A DNA stretch of 64,000 nucleotides, taken from NCBI RefSeq assembly GCF_000406105.1, contig NZ_CM001974.1, forward strand, positions 1,827,469 through 1,891,468. Reading direction: 5' to 3'. The translations under genes and the position numbers were made by a program. This document shows, one piece after another, positions 9,724 through 19,170 of the stretch (within the stretch, counting starts at the first letter, position 1; every line of letters starts with the position of its first letter). The notes under the pieces were generated by a model that was not told the DNA's origin, did no database searches, and was given only the letters and a program-made list of their open reading frames with translations. Source of the DNA: Dickeya chrysanthemi NCPPB 402 (GTDB lineage Bacteria; Pseudomonadota; Gammaproteobacteria; Enterobacterales; Enterobacteriaceae).

Positions 9724-10659
9724 ATGCGCGTTTTACTGGCCCCGATGGAAGGGGTGCTGGATTCCCTGGTGCGGGAATTGCTCACCGAAGTGAATGATTA
9801 CGATCTGTGTATCACCGAGTTTTTGCGGGTGGTGGATAGCCGTTTGCCGGTAAAAGCGTTTTATCGCCTGTGCCCGGAGTTGCGCCACGGCAGCCGTACA
9901 CCGTCCGGCACCCGGGTGCGGGTACAACTGCTCGGCCAGTATCCACAGTGGCTGGCAGAAAATGCCGCCCGGGCGGTGGAGCTGGGGTCCTGGGGCGTCG
10001 ATCTCAACTGTGGTTGTCCGTCGAAAATGGTGAACGGCAGCGGCGGCGGCGCCACGTTGCTTAAAGACCCTGATTTGATCTACCGGGCTGCCAAAGCGAT
10101 GCGCGAGGCGGTGCCGTCATCGCTGCCGGTTACGGTAAAAGTGCGCTTAGGCTGGGATTCCGGCGAGCGCCAGTTTGAGATTGCCGATGCGGTAGCGCAG
10201 GCGGGAGCCAGCGAGTTGGTGGTGCACGGGCGTACCAAAGAGGACGGCTATCGGGCGGAGCGCATCAACTGGGCGGCGATAGGGGAAATTCGCCAACGCC
10301 TGAATATTCCCGTTATCGCCAACGGCGAAATCTGGGACTGGCAAAGCGCACAGGATTGCCTGGCCGTGACCGGTTGTGATGCGATGATGATTGGCCGCGG
10401 GGCGCTCAATGTGCCGAATCTGAGCCGGGTGATCAAATATCGCGAGGCGCGTATGCCGTGGCCGAACGTCGTGCAACTGCTGCAAAAGTATGTACGGCTG
10501 GAAAAGCAGGGCGACACGGGGCTGTATCACGTAGCACGCATCAAGCAATGGCTGGGTTATCTGCGCAAGGAATATGACGACGCCGGCGAGCTGTTCAGCC
10601 GGGTCCGCGCCCTGACGACTTCGGCCGATATTGCCCGGGTGATCGACGGCATCCGCTAA
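9724..10659 (+). CDS. dusC: tRNA-dihydrouridine(16) synthase DusC
   Basis: This FMN enzyme reduces uridine 16 in the D-loop of tRNA. The protein opens with [20 protein letters not shown], has the catalytic cysteine in LNCGCPSK (about residue 98) followed by the glycine-rich [11 protein letters not shown], the flavin-binding [12 protein letters not shown] and the [10 protein letters not shown] motif. It agrees closely with E. coli DusC as I recall it. An ATG four codons earlier exists, but the start chosen matches the family N-terminus, giving 311 residues. Confidence 0.96.
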   Translation: MRVLLAPMEGVLDSLVRELLTEVNDYDLCITEFLRVVDSRLPVKAFYRLCPELRHGSRTPSGTRVRVQLLGQYPQWLAENAARAVELGSWGVDLNCGCPSKMVNGSGGGATLLKDPDLIYRAAKAMREAVPSSLPVTVKVRLGWDSGERQFEIADAVAQAGASELVVHGRTKEDGYRAERINWAAIGEIRQRLNIPVIANGEIWDWQSAQDCLAVTGCDAMMIGRGALNVPNLSRVIKYREARMPWPNVVQLLQKYVRLEKQGDTGLYHVARIKQWLGYLRKEYDDAGELFSRVRALTTSADIARVIDGIR

Positions 10660-10663
10660 GGGA

Positions 10664-10688
10664 ACGCTTGCTGCGCCATAGCAAGCGT
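10664..10688 (+). terminator. Hairpin after dusC
   Basis: A perfect 9-bp stem with arms ACGCTTGCT/AGCAAGCGT starts five bases after the stop. There is no good T-run, so it is a weak terminator or an mRNA-stabilising hairpin. Confidence 0.5.
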
Positions 10689-11348
10689 CGTAATGTATTT
10701 TCTCAAGATCCGGACGACCACCCGCTGGAGATGTATGTCGGTGATTTGGCGTCCCGGCTGGCGCATTGTCGGTCAGTTCCCTATGCATTGATGACGGTTT
10801 ATTCGTAAAATCATTCATGAAAAGAAAAGTTACAACAATGTACTCATCTGATCAGTAAAATGGCGGTCAGTGGATTGAATTATTACGCTTTCGTATCTAT
10901 ACATGATTAACGAAAAAATAATGGCTGGTTTTTATCGTTATTATGACCGGTAACACCGGACAGTCAGGCGTTTGGTAAATGAGATTTATTTTGTCAATCA
11001 ACCATGAGGGAAAATGGAAAATTGGCTTTCTGGTAAGGGATAGATTTTTAAATCCGTTCTCTTTTTAGCATGGTGAACGCACACTGTGCTGTTGTTTGTA
11101 GTGCTCATTTCAGCACACCATGCCAATGACGGCTGGTGCAATCCGCGTGTTGGCCCGCAAGGTGATGGTGCGGGCGTTGGTGGGAGCGCCGAAGGCTATT
11201 CGCTGAGCGGCTGACCGGCCGGCAATAAATTAGCATGATAGTAATACCTACAATCACAAATATAACACGGCCTGAACGCCTTTTCCGTTTGCGTGTATGC
11301 GCGAAATAAAAGACGCCTCAGAGAGAGCCTATAAGCGGAGAAAAAAAC
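10689..11348. other. Long intergenic region, no gene seen
   Basis: About 660 bases of mostly AT-rich sequence lie between dusC and the CYTH gene. I see no open frame with a credible ribosome site, no tRNA and no repeat. The last 100 bases contain the ribosome site GCGGAG of the next gene and probably its promoter. Confidence 0.45.
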
Positions 11349-11888
11349 GTGCACGAGCATTTTAGAGGGAAATATGAAGTTGAATTGAAATTTCGTATTC
11401 AGGATATTATCGCTTTTCGTGAAAGTTTATTTAGTCATCACCCTGAATCATTCGTATTCGAAAATAAGGAACATGATGTTTATTATGATTCGGCGGAAAA
11501 GAAACTGGGGCAACAAAATATCAGTATGCTATTACGGCGAATGGCGCCATCCGGGATCAAACTCTGGATAGTGAAAGGGCCGCGCACCGGTTGCTGTGAA
11601 GCCGTCAATGTTGAATCATTCGATATGACGGACAGCATGCTGAGAACGCTGGGGTTCCTGCCGATCTTCGAGGTGAATAAAACCCGCAGTATCTACTTTC
11701 TCGATCGGTTTCACATCACGCTGGATTATATTGAGTCACTGGGGCATTTCGTGGAAATCTCCTGTACGACGGAGGATGAAGCGGAACTGGATATTCTGGG
11801 TGAACATTGCCAGGACTGTGCATTACGGCTGGGGTTACAGATGGACTGCATCGAAACCCGTTCCTATCGGCAATTGCTCGGGTATTAG
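11349..11888 (+). CDS. cyaB: CYTH-domain protein, class IV adenylate cyclase-like (CyaB)
   Basis: This small cytosolic protein belongs to the CYTH family, whose members fold into an eight-stranded tunnel that binds triphosphates. The defining ExExK motif is visible as EVELK at residues 10-14. Arg/Lys-rich strands (LLRRMAPSG, LWIVKGPR) and acidic strands (FHITLDYIESLGHFVEI) follow, in the order seen in class IV adenylate cyclases such as Aeromonas CyaB. The length (179) fits. The start is a GTG with GCGGAG upstream. It could instead be a thiamine-triphosphatase-like enzyme; cAMP production is not shown by sequence alone. It stands alone between dusC and pbpG. Confidence 0.8.
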   Translation: MHEHFRGKYEVELKFRIQDIIAFRESLFSHHPESFVFENKEHDVYYDSAEKKLGQQNISMLLRRMAPSGIKLWIVKGPRTGCCEAVNVESFDMTDSMLRTLGFLPIFEVNKTRSIYFLDRFHITLDYIESLGHFVEISCTTEDEAELDILGEHCQDCALRLGLQMDCIETRSYRQLLGY

Positions 11889-12131
11889 GCGGTATAGCGC
11901 AAGAGAGCGCCGGTGCGGCGCCTGAGGGGGCCGCGAAACCGGCGGCGGGTACATCCGTTATCCAGGGCCGACTGTCAGCCGTTGTCGACACGGCGTGTCA
12001 TACCGGGTAAACAGTTGTCAAACTTTGTCACAAAGCTTTTGAGACAGGCGGCGTGCACGCTATCCAGCGGCGCATTATAATGCGTCGTTCTTTTTTTTCA
12101 GTTAACAGTACACTGTTTAAGCTATTGAATA

Positions 12132-13091
12132 ATGAATAAAAAATTTCGGCTTTCCGTTGTAAGCCTGTTGTTGCTTTCTGCGCCGGTGTGCTTTGCACCG
12201 CAGGCCGCCGCCAAAACGTCCGTGACGCAACCGGCGTCGTCCCGTCAGGAGATCGCTTCCGGCAGTGCGATGGTGGTGGATTTACGTAATAACGATGTAC
12301 TTTATTCCAGCAATCCGGATGTGGTGGTGCCGATTGCTTCGGTAACCAAGCTGATGACCGCCATGGTGGTGCTGGACGCCAATCAGCCGCTGGACGAGCG
12401 CATCTCCGTCGATATCAGCCAGGCCAAAGAGATGCAAGGGGTATATTCACGCGTGCGTCTGGGCAGTGAGATCAGTCGCCACGATATGCTGTTGCTGGCG
12501 TTGATGTCGTCGGAGAACCGGGCGGCTGCCAGCCTGGCGCATCACTATCGCGGCGGGTATCAGGCGTTTATCGCGGCGATGAACGCCAAAGCCAAAGCGC
12601 TGGGTATGACCCATACCCGCTATGTGGAGCCGACCGGGCTGTCAACCAGCAACGTTTCGACGGCGCGTGACCTGACCAAATTGCTGATTGCGTCCAAACA
12701 GTATCCGCTGCTGAGCCAGCTCAGTACGTCGCATGAGAAAACCGCTGTGTTTACTCACCCGTCCTACAGCCTGCCGTTTCGTAACACCAACCATTTGATC
12801 TACCGCCAGGACTGGAACATCGAACTGACCAAGACCGGGTTTACCAATCAGGCTGGTCACTGTCTGGTGATGCGTACGGTGATCAACGGGCGGCCGGTGT
12901 CGCTGGTGGTACTGGATGCGTTCGGCAAATTCACCCATTTTGCCGATGCCAACCGTCTGCGTAATTGGCTGGAAACCGGCAAAGTCAGCCCGGTGCCGGA
13001 AGCGGCGTTGAGCTACAAGAAACAGAAGTCGCTGGCGTCACGCCAGCCGCATAATAGCAATGCTGGCGTAACCGCCGAGGTGGACGAATAA
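12132..13091 (+). CDS. pbpG: D-alanyl-D-alanine endopeptidase PBP7
   Basis: This periplasmic low-molecular-mass penicillin-binding protein cleaves D-Ala-mDAP cross-links in murein. A Sec signal peptide is present, with cleavage near QAAAK. The three S11 catalytic motifs are in order: SVTK (serine at about residue 70), SEN (about 127) and KTG (about 236). The 319-residue length is typical of PBP7/8. It appears to be monocistronic. Confidence 0.95.
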   Translation: MNKKFRLSVVSLLLLSAPVCFAPQAAAKTSVTQPASSRQEIASGSAMVVDLRNNDVLYSSNPDVVVPIASVTKLMTAMVVLDANQPLDERISVDISQAKEMQGVYSRVRLGSEISRHDMLLLALMSSENRAAASLAHHYRGGYQAFIAAMNAKAKALGMTHTRYVEPTGLSTSNVSTARDLTKLLIASKQYPLLSQLSTSHEKTAVFTHPSYSLPFRNTNHLIYRQDWNIELTKTGFTNQAGHCLVMRTVINGRPVSLVVLDAFGKFTHFADANRLRNWLETGKVSPVPEAALSYKKQKSLASRQPHNSNAGVTAEVDE

Positions 13092-13109
13092 CGGCAGGAT
13101 AGGGCGGTG

Positions 13110-13796
13110 TTACGACGCCGCCCGCTCGTCCTGAATAATTCGGCCTGACGCCGCAATTTCCTCTTCATGCCCTGGTTCGCGCCAGGTTTCCGCCAGCGCC
13201 TGCCGGTACCAGAGTTGCATCGCCGGTTGCGCCAGCAGGTGGCTGACGTAATGCGCCGCCGCGCCAGTCAAGGGCAGACCATAGGTCTGCGCCCGAAACA
13301 CCACCGGGGCGAAAAAGGCATCTACCGCGCTGAACTGCGTTCCCGCCAGAAACGGCCCGCCGAATCGCTGTATGCCTTCCTGCCACAATTGATTCAGCCG
13401 ATCGATATCGCTCTGCAATTCGGGGGTGAGGGTATGGAGTGTTACCCGCACGCCACAGCTCATCGAACATTGATTACGCAAGGCGCTAAAGCCCGAATGC
13501 ATTTCCGCCGCCGCGCTGCGAGCCCAGGCGCGGGCGGCCTTGTCTTGCGGCCACACGGCCGGATGTTCTTCCGCCAGATATTCGATGATGGACAGCGAAT
13601 CCCAGACGGTGATGTCGCCATCGACCAGACAGGGCACTTTGCCGGTCGGCGAGAAGGCTTTGAACGCGGTTTGAACCGGAGCGGATGCAAACGGCGTCAG
13701 GATTTCTTCAAACGGGATATCCAGTGCTTGCAGCAGGATCCAGGGGCGCAGCGACCAGGACGAATAGTTTTTATTGGCGATGTGCAACTGATACAT
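13110..13796 (-). CDS. Glutathione S-transferase family protein
   Basis: This 228-residue cytosolic protein has a thioredoxin-like N-terminal domain and an all-helical C-terminal domain. The N-terminus (NKNYSSWSLRPWILLQ) holds the active-site serine region. SPTGKVPCLVDGD (cis-Pro) and DSLSIIEYLAEEHP complete the glutathione-binding site. The frame is open far upstream, through an ERIC fragment, but the ATG with the strong GGAGGA site is clearly the start. It converges with pbpG. Its substrate is unknown; relatives conjugate or reduce electrophiles. Confidence 0.9.
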   Translation of the reverse strand: MYQLHIANKNYSSWSLRPWILLQALDIPFEEILTPFASAPVQTAFKAFSPTGKVPCLVDGDITVWDSLSIIEYLAEEHPAVWPQDKAARAWARSAAAEMHSGFSALRNQCSMSCGVRVTLHTLTPELQSDIDRLNQLWQEGIQRFGGPFLAGTQFSAVDAFFAPVVFRAQTYGLPLTGAAAHYVSHLLAQPAMQLWYRQALAETWREPGHEEEIAASGRIIQDERAAS

Positions 13797-13838
13797 GTCT
13801 TCCTCCGTGGAGATATAGCGATGGGCCGAATTTTCACA

Positions 13839-13873
13839 CCAACACACGTGCAACGTGAAGTATGACGGGTATA
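13839..13873 (-). repeat. ERIC end fragment
   Basis: About 35 bp match one end of the ERIC unit, from CCAACACACGTGCAACGTG through GAAGTATGACGGGTATA. The rest of the element is missing. It lies in the leader between the DeoR gene and the GST gene. Confidence 0.7.
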
Positions 13874-13926
13874 GATGTACCACGGAATCAGCGGCATAGC
13901 ATCGTTTGATTCGCCGCGGGACCGGC

Positions 13927-14703
13927 TCAGGCCAGCAGTACCTGCCCGCACACGGCCTGTAGCGCCGGCAGGTCGGCATGATTACCGCTGGCATGGTCGG
14001 TAATCAACAGGTCGATATCGGTTGGCGGCGCGTAGACCACCCGGCTGGTGATGCCAATCTTGCTGTGATCCGCCAGCATGATGCGCTGTCTGGCGTTGCG
14101 CGACATCGCCCCGGCGATTGCCGCTTCATGATGGGAAAAGCTGCTGGCGCCGGACTGGCTGGCGATGCCGACCGGCGACAGCAGGGCGACATCGGCGCGA
14201 TAGCGCTGGATTTCGGTTACCGTCAGTGCGCCGCTGGTGGCTTGTGCGGCAGTGCCCATGTGGCCGCCGAGCAGGATGACCTCGTGCGGCGAGTGCTCGT
14301 CGGTTTCGGTGCCGGCGAGTTTCAGCGCCACGTTCAGGCTGTTGGTGATGATAGTCATGCCGGGAAGCCGAAGCAATTCGCCGGCCAGCAAGGTCGTGGT
14401 GCTGCCGGCGTCGATAAACAGCGTCTGACCGGCTTTCAGGTACTGTACCGCCCGTTGCGCGATCGCCAGTTTCTCTTGTTCCCGCACGGTGTTGCGTACC
14501 GATAGCGGCGGTTCGGGTTCCACCCCGGTCGAGACGACGCCGCCGTGTACCCGGCGCAGCACGCCTTGCGCTTCCAGCTTAAGCACATCGCGCCGTACGG
14601 TTTCCCGCGACACGCCCAGATGCTGAATGATGTGGTCGGTACTGACCCGATTTAACGATGACAACAACAAACGGATACGGTGCAGGCGAGTTTCTTCGAG
14701 CAT
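13927..14703 (-). CDS. DeoR-family transcriptional regulator
   Basis: This sugar-type repressor has 258 residues. The N-terminal winged helix-turn-helix shows VSTDHIIQHLGVSRETVRRD and GVLRRVHGGV, the DeoR signature. The rest is the sugar-phosphate isomerase-like effector domain, with FIDAGSTTTLLA and the phosphate-binding ITNSLNVALKL. It is divergent from a PLP aminotransferase gene. Two near-identical 21-base sequences in the shared spacer are likely operators, so it probably regulates that gene and itself. The inducer is unknown. Confidence 0.92.
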   Translation of the reverse strand: MLEETRLHRIRLLLSSLNRVSTDHIIQHLGVSRETVRRDVLKLEAQGVLRRVHGGVVSTGVEPEPPLSVRNTVREQEKLAIAQRAVQYLKAGQTLFIDAGSTTTLLAGELLRLPGMTIITNSLNVALKLAGTETDEHSPHEVILLGGHMGTAAQATSGALTVTEIQRYRADVALLSPVGIASQSGASSFSHHEAAIAGAMSRNARQRIMLADHSKIGITSRVVYAPPTDIDLLITDHASGNHADLPALQAVCGQVLLA

Positions 14704-14782
14704 TAACGGGCATTCTCTCGGTCAGTGTGACGGTCGCGCCATTATAACGGCAAGGCGACGGACGATCAGGTTCAACGGACGA

Positions 14783-14848
14783 TATACCCGTCATTCTTCA
14801 CGTTGCAGGTGCGTTGGCCTTCCTGCAACTCGAATTATTTTGGGGATA
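14783..14848 (+). repeat. Internally deleted ERIC element (66 bp)
   Basis: Both ERIC ends are present (TATACCCGTCATTCTTCACG and AATTATTTTGGGGATA), but the middle 61 bases with the central palindrome are gone. The junction falls inside GCGTTGGC/CTTCCTGC. It would still fold into a short hairpin. Confidence 0.85.
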
Positions 14849-14855
14849 GATATCG

Positions 14856-14876
14856 TTTGTGTATTTTTGTGCTTTT
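14856..14876. promoter_or_regulatory. Putative DeoR operator, copy 1
   Basis: The sequence TTTGTGTATTTTTGTGCTTT recurs 209 bases downstream with 19 of 21 bases identical. Both copies lie in the divergent spacer between the DeoR regulator and the aminotransferase. T-rich direct repeats of this kind are common DeoR-family sites. Confidence 0.45.
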
Positions 14877-15064
14877 AAGCATAACAGGTATCATCGTGTT
14901 GGCAATGGTCCGACAGGAAGTCATTTTAACGTGATTTTTTATCTATTTATTGTTATTAAAGTATATTTAACCGCGAAGGCGATGGAGTGACGTGGTAGGT
15001 TGCCGCCCATTTAGTGGGCGTATCTGGCGTGGGATAGCGTTTATTTATATTGCATATTTTTGTA

Positions 15065-15085
15065 TTTGTGTATTTTGTTGCTTTT
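15065..15085. promoter_or_regulatory. Putative DeoR operator, copy 2
   Basis: This is the second copy (TTTGTGTATTTTGTTGCTTT) of the repeated motif. It sits 85 bases upstream of the aminotransferase start codon, where repressor binding would block its promoter. Confidence 0.45.
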
Positions 15086-15169
15086 GGTGTAGGGTAATGC
15101 TCATCAGGCGGCGCCGGAGAGCCGGTGGCCATCACGCGTTGGGCATATTACTTTCAATCTGGAGTCATC

Positions 15170-16510
15170 ATGGCGACACGTTCAACCATTATGGATACCA
15201 ACAGCTTTCGGGCGGAACACGCCGCGGCACTCACCGACGACATCCGCACGCTGACGGAAAAACGCGGCAGAGTACTGGGGGATTCTTACCGGCTTTTCTA
15301 CCGTAAGCCGGTGCATCTGGTGCGCGGTGAGAAGCAATACCTGTGGGACGCGGCAGGCAACCAGTATCTGGACGTGTACAACAACGTCGCCAGCATCGGC
15401 CATTGCCACCCGGCGGTGATTGAGGCGGTACACGCGCAGATGTGCCAGCTCAATACGCATACCCGTTATTTGCACGATCGTATTCTGGATTACACCGAAG
15501 AGTTGCTGACGTTGGTGCCAGCGGCTATCACCAAGGCGATGTACATGTGCACCGGCTCGGAAGCCAACGATCTGGCGATTCGGGTAGCGCGCGCTTACAG
15601 CGGCGGCACCGGGATTATCGTCACCCGCGAGGCGTATCACGGCACCAGCGAGCTGACGTCCGGCGCGTCGCCGGCGCTGGGCAGCGGCCAGCCGATCGCC
15701 GCCACCACCCGACTGGTGCCGGCGCCGGATCGTTATCGTGTCGATGCGCCGGACTTAGGCGTCTGGTTTGCCAATCAAATCCAGCAACAGATCGATGACA
15801 TGGCCGCGCACGGCATCAAATTTGCGGGTTTCCTCGCCGACTCGATTTTCTCTTCCGACGGCGTGCTGCCGGGGCCGGCCGGTTATCTGCAGGCCGCTAT
15901 CGACGTGGTACATGCGAACGGCGGCATTTTTATCGCCGATGAAGTGCAACCGGGTTTTGCCCGCACCGGCGACGCCTTCTGGGGCTTTGCCCGTCACGGC
16001 ATCGTGCCGGATATCATCACCATGGGAAAACCGATGGGCAACGGTATTCCGGTTTCGGCGTTGCTGGCGAAACCGGAGGTACTGGCGGCATTCAGTGATG
16101 AGATTCCCTATTTCAATACCTTTGGCGGTAACCCGGTATCGATGGCGGCGGCACAAGCGGTGCTGACGGTGATTCGTGAGGAGAAACTGCAAGAGCACAG
16201 TAAAGTGGTGGGGGCCCAACTGTTGAAGGAACTGGCCGGGCTGGCGGATCGTCATGCCAGCGTTGGCGATGTTCGCGGCGCCGGGCTGTTTATCGGTTTC
16301 GAGTTGGTTAGCGATCGCGACCACAAAACGCCGGACAAAACACGAGCGCTGAACGTTATCGAACATCTGCGCGAGCAGCGTGTGTTGACCTCGGTGGCCG
16401 GCCCGCATGGGAATGTTCTGAAACTGCGCCCGACGCTGGCGTTTCAGGCGCATGACATCGACTGGCTGGTCGGGGCGCTGGACAAGGCGTTGAGTGCGAC
16501 CGCCTCCTGA
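15170..16510 (+). CDS. Class III PLP-dependent aminotransferase
   Basis: This cytosolic fold-type I pyridoxal-phosphate enzyme has 446 residues. It has the PLP phosphate-binding CTGSEANDLAIRVAR (about residue 128), the ring-stacking YHG, the catalytic Asp in IADEVQPGFARTG (about 263) and the Schiff-base lysine in IITMGKPMGNGIP (about 287). Class III members include ornithine/GABA aminotransferases, alanine-glyoxylate aminotransferases and phospho-lyases; I cannot pick the substrate. The ATG with GGAG five bases upstream is preferred over one 15 codons earlier. Control by the divergent DeoR protein suggests induction by a carbon or nitrogen source. Confidence 0.88.
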   Translation: MATRSTIMDTNSFRAEHAAALTDDIRTLTEKRGRVLGDSYRLFYRKPVHLVRGEKQYLWDAAGNQYLDVYNNVASIGHCHPAVIEAVHAQMCQLNTHTRYLHDRILDYTEELLTLVPAAITKAMYMCTGSEANDLAIRVARAYSGGTGIIVTREAYHGTSELTSGASPALGSGQPIAATTRLVPAPDRYRVDAPDLGVWFANQIQQQIDDMAAHGIKFAGFLADSIFSSDGVLPGPAGYLQAAIDVVHANGGIFIADEVQPGFARTGDAFWGFARHGIVPDIITMGKPMGNGIPVSALLAKPEVLAAFSDEIPYFNTFGGNPVSMAAAQAVLTVIREEKLQEHSKVVGAQLLKELAGLADRHASVGDVRGAGLFIGFELVSDRDHKTPDKTRALNVIEHLREQRVLTSVAGPHGNVLKLRPTLAFQAHDIDWLVGALDKALSATAS

Positions 16511-16611
16511 CCGTGGCGTTAAGGATGTCCCGGTGGGCGCGGCGGTAGCGCCTGAACGTAATATTGCCCGAATACGGTGTGAGGCTTTCCTGGCGTTTGT
16601 GCTGCATCACA

Positions 16612-16658
16612 CCGTCAGCGGGAAAATGTGTAATAGCCATTTTTCCACTGACGGTTTT
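16612..16658 (+). terminator. Imperfect hairpin terminator after the aminotransferase
   Basis: Arms CCGTCAGCGGGAAAA and TTTTTCCACTGACGG pair with two mismatches and are followed by TTTTG. It lies about 100 bases after the stop. Confidence 0.5.
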
Positions 16659-16744
16659 GTGGCACATTAGCCGCCTTGTCAATCACATCATCGGGCAGGT
16701 TGTCGCTCCCTAACCGGCAACTGCACAAGGAACTTGCAATAACA

Positions 16745-19054
16745 ATGAAATGGTTTACTCCACTAGCGCTGGCGGTTGGCCTGGCCTGTAGCCCGATTTG
16801 GGCGCAAACGTCCCTGCAGCAGACCGCGCCACAGGCGGCTCCCGCCCAGCAACAACGCGATGCTTTCGTTAGCGATTTAATGAAGAAAATGACGCTGGAT
16901 GAAAAAATAGGCCAGCTTCGTTTGATAAGCGTCGGGCCGGATAACCCGAAACACGCTATCCGTGAGATGATCCGCAACGGTCAGGTCGGTGGGATTTTCA
17001 ACACCGTTACCCGGCAGGATATCCGCGTGATGCAGGATCAGGTGATGCAACTCAGCCGCCTGAAAATTCCGTTGTTTTTCGCCTATGACGTGGTGCACGG
17101 CCAGCGTACCGTGTTTCCGATCGGGTTGGGGTTAGCCTCCAGTTGGGACATGAGCGCCGTCGAGCTGTCGGCGAAAATTGCTGCTTATGAAGCCACCGAA
17201 GACGGCCTGAACATGACCTGGGCGCCGATGGTGGATATCACCCGCGATCCGCGTTGGGGCCGGGTCTCCGAGGGGTTCGGTGAAGATACCTATCTGACCA
17301 GCGAAATCGCCCGCGTGATGGTGAAAGGCTTTCAGAGCGACGACCTGACCGGCCGCCATTCGCTGATGACCAGCGTGAAACACTATGCGCTGTATGGCGC
17401 GGCGGAAGGCGGACGCGATTACAACACCGTCGATATGAGCCCGCAGCGCATGTTCCAGGATTACATGCCGCCGTACAAAGCGGCGATTGATGCAGGCAGC
17501 TACGGCGTCATGGCGTCGCTCAACTCCATCAACGGTGTACCGGCCACCGCCAACCGCTGGTTGCTGAAAGATGTGCTGCGCGACCAGTGGCACTTCAAAG
17601 GCATCACTATCAGTGATCACGGCGCCATCAAAGAGATGATCAAGCACGGTGTGGCGGCAGACCCGAGCGATGCCTCGCGTATCGCGGTGCAGTCCGGCAT
17701 CGGCATGAGCATGAGCGACGAGTATTTCGTGCGCTATCTGCCGGATCTGGTTAAACGCGGGCTGGTCAGCATGAAGGATATCGATGATGCCTGCCGTCAG
17801 GTGCTGAACATGAAATACGATATGGGCCTGTTCGAGGATCCGTACCGTCATCTTGGCCCGGCCGGTTCCGACCCGGTGGATACCAACGCCGAAAGCCGTC
17901 TGCACCGCGAAGAAGCGCGTGACGTGGCTCGCCGCAGTCTGGTGTTGCTGAAAAACCGTCTTGATATTCTGCCGCTGAAAAAATCCGGCACTATCGCGGT
18001 CGTCGGGCCGCTGGCCGACAGTCAGCGCGATATTATCGGCAGTTGGTCGGCCGCCGGACGTAAGGCGCAGGCGGTCACCGTGTATGAAGGCATTCGTAAA
18101 GCCGTGGGGTATAACACTCGCGTTTATTACGCCAAAGGTTCGAATGTCACCAATCATCCGGGGTTGCTCAAATTCCTGAACGAGTACGATGAGTCTGTCG
18201 TGGTTGACCCGCGCTCGCCGCAGGCGATGATTGACGAAGCGGTAGACGTAGCGAAGAAATCCGACGTAGTGGTTGCGGTGGTGGGGGAATCCCAGGGGAT
18301 GGCGCATGAAGCGTCCAGCCGTGCCAAAATCACCATTCCGCCGGAACAGAAAGCGCTGATTTCCGCGCTGAAAGCCACCGGCAAGCCGCTGGTGCTGGTG
18401 CTGATGAATGGCCGTCCGCTGGACCTGAGCCGTGAAGATCAGCAGGCGAACGCGATCCTGGAAACCTGGTTTAGCGGTACCGAAGGCGGCAACGCCATCG
18501 CCGATGTGCTGTTTGGCGATTATAACCCGTCCGGTAAGCTGCCGATGACCTTCCCGCGCTCGGTGGGGCAAATCCCGATGTACTACAATCACTTGCCGAC
18601 TGGTCGTCCGTATTCGGCAGACGCGCCCAACAAGTACACCTCGCATTATTTTGATGAAGCCAACGGCCCGCTGTATCCGTTCGGTTATGGCCTGAGTTAC
18701 ACCACCTTCGATGTGTCGGACGTGAAACTCTCCAGCCCGACCATGAAACGCAACGGCAGCATTAAAGCGTCGGTGACGATTACCAACACCGGCAAACGCG
18801 CCGGCGAAACCGTGGCACAGCTGTATCTGCATGATGTGGTGGCGTCAATCAGCCGTCCGGTGAAAGAGCTGCGCGGCTTCCAGAAGGTGATGTTGCAGCC
18901 GGGTGAAAGCCGCACGGTGACGTTCACCCTGTCGCCGCAGGATTTGATGTTCTACAACGCACAGATGCAGCAGGTGGCGGAGCCGGGCAAGTTTGATGTG
19001 ATGATTGGGCTGGATTCCCAGCGCGTGAAAACCAGCAGCTTTACCTTGCTGTAA
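16745..19054 (+). CDS. bglX: Periplasmic beta-glucosidase BglX (GH3)
   Basis: This secreted beta-glucosidase of glycoside hydrolase family 3 hydrolyses terminal beta-glucosides such as cellobiose. A Sec signal peptide is cleaved after SPIWA. The N-terminal GH3 barrel includes MTWAPMVDITRDPRWGR, VKHYALYG and the nucleophile Asp in TISDHGAIKE (about residue 290). The C-terminal alpha/beta sandwich has the acid-base region near ETWFSGTEGG. A fibronectin-III-like domain (VTITNTGKRAGETVAQLY) ends the chain. The 769-residue length matches E. coli BglX (765). A 566-codon frame on the other strand is a shadow. Confidence 0.96.
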   Translation: MKWFTPLALAVGLACSPIWAQTSLQQTAPQAAPAQQQRDAFVSDLMKKMTLDEKIGQLRLISVGPDNPKHAIREMIRNGQVGGIFNTVTRQDIRVMQDQVMQLSRLKIPLFFAYDVVHGQRTVFPIGLGLASSWDMSAVELSAKIAAYEATEDGLNMTWAPMVDITRDPRWGRVSEGFGEDTYLTSEIARVMVKGFQSDDLTGRHSLMTSVKHYALYGAAEGGRDYNTVDMSPQRMFQDYMPPYKAAIDAGSYGVMASLNSINGVPATANRWLLKDVLRDQWHFKGITISDHGAIKEMIKHGVAADPSDASRIAVQSGIGMSMSDEYFVRYLPDLVKRGLVSMKDIDDACRQVLNMKYDMGLFEDPYRHLGPAGSDPVDTNAESRLHREEARDVARRSLVLLKNRLDILPLKKSGTIAVVGPLADSQRDIIGSWSAAGRKAQAVTVYEGIRKAVGYNTRVYYAKGSNVTNHPGLLKFLNEYDESVVVDPRSPQAMIDEAVDVAKKSDVVVAVVGESQGMAHEASSRAKITIPPEQKALISALKATGKPLVLVLMNGRPLDLSREDQQANAILETWFSGTEGGNAIADVLFGDYNPSGKLPMTFPRSVGQIPMYYNHLPTGRPYSADAPNKYTSHYFDEANGPLYPFGYGLSYTTFDVSDVKLSSPTMKRNGSIKASVTITNTGKRAGETVAQLYLHDVVASISRPVKELRGFQKVMLQPGESRTVTFTLSPQDLMFYNAQMQQVAEPGKFDVMIGLDSQRVKTSSFTLL

Positions 19055-19087
19055 GCGCCTGTTGTTTTGACTTGAGGTAGAAAACGA

Positions 19088-19117
19088 CGGCCCCTGAGAT
19101 GATGTTCCCAGGGGCCG
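19088..19117 (-). terminator. Hairpin terminator, serving the small leftward ORF
   Basis: A perfect stem with arms CGGCCCCTG/CAGGGGCCG lies between bglX and the convergent small membrane protein gene. In the leftward direction the hairpin is followed by GTCGTTTTCT; rightward there is no T-run. Confidence 0.65.
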
Positions 19118-19170
19118 GACAGGAAAACCGGCTGCGCTATAACAGGCGGCCGGATCTAACCGGTTTGGCG

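Noticed and set aside
10729..10806. A 25-codon open frame after dusC, starting near GGAGATGT
   Set aside because: The ribosome site is too close to the start codon and the peptide has no recognisable property.
17132..18832. A 566-codon open frame opposite bglX
   Set aside because: Same reason: its His/Arg/Gly-rich translation is typical of antisense frames.
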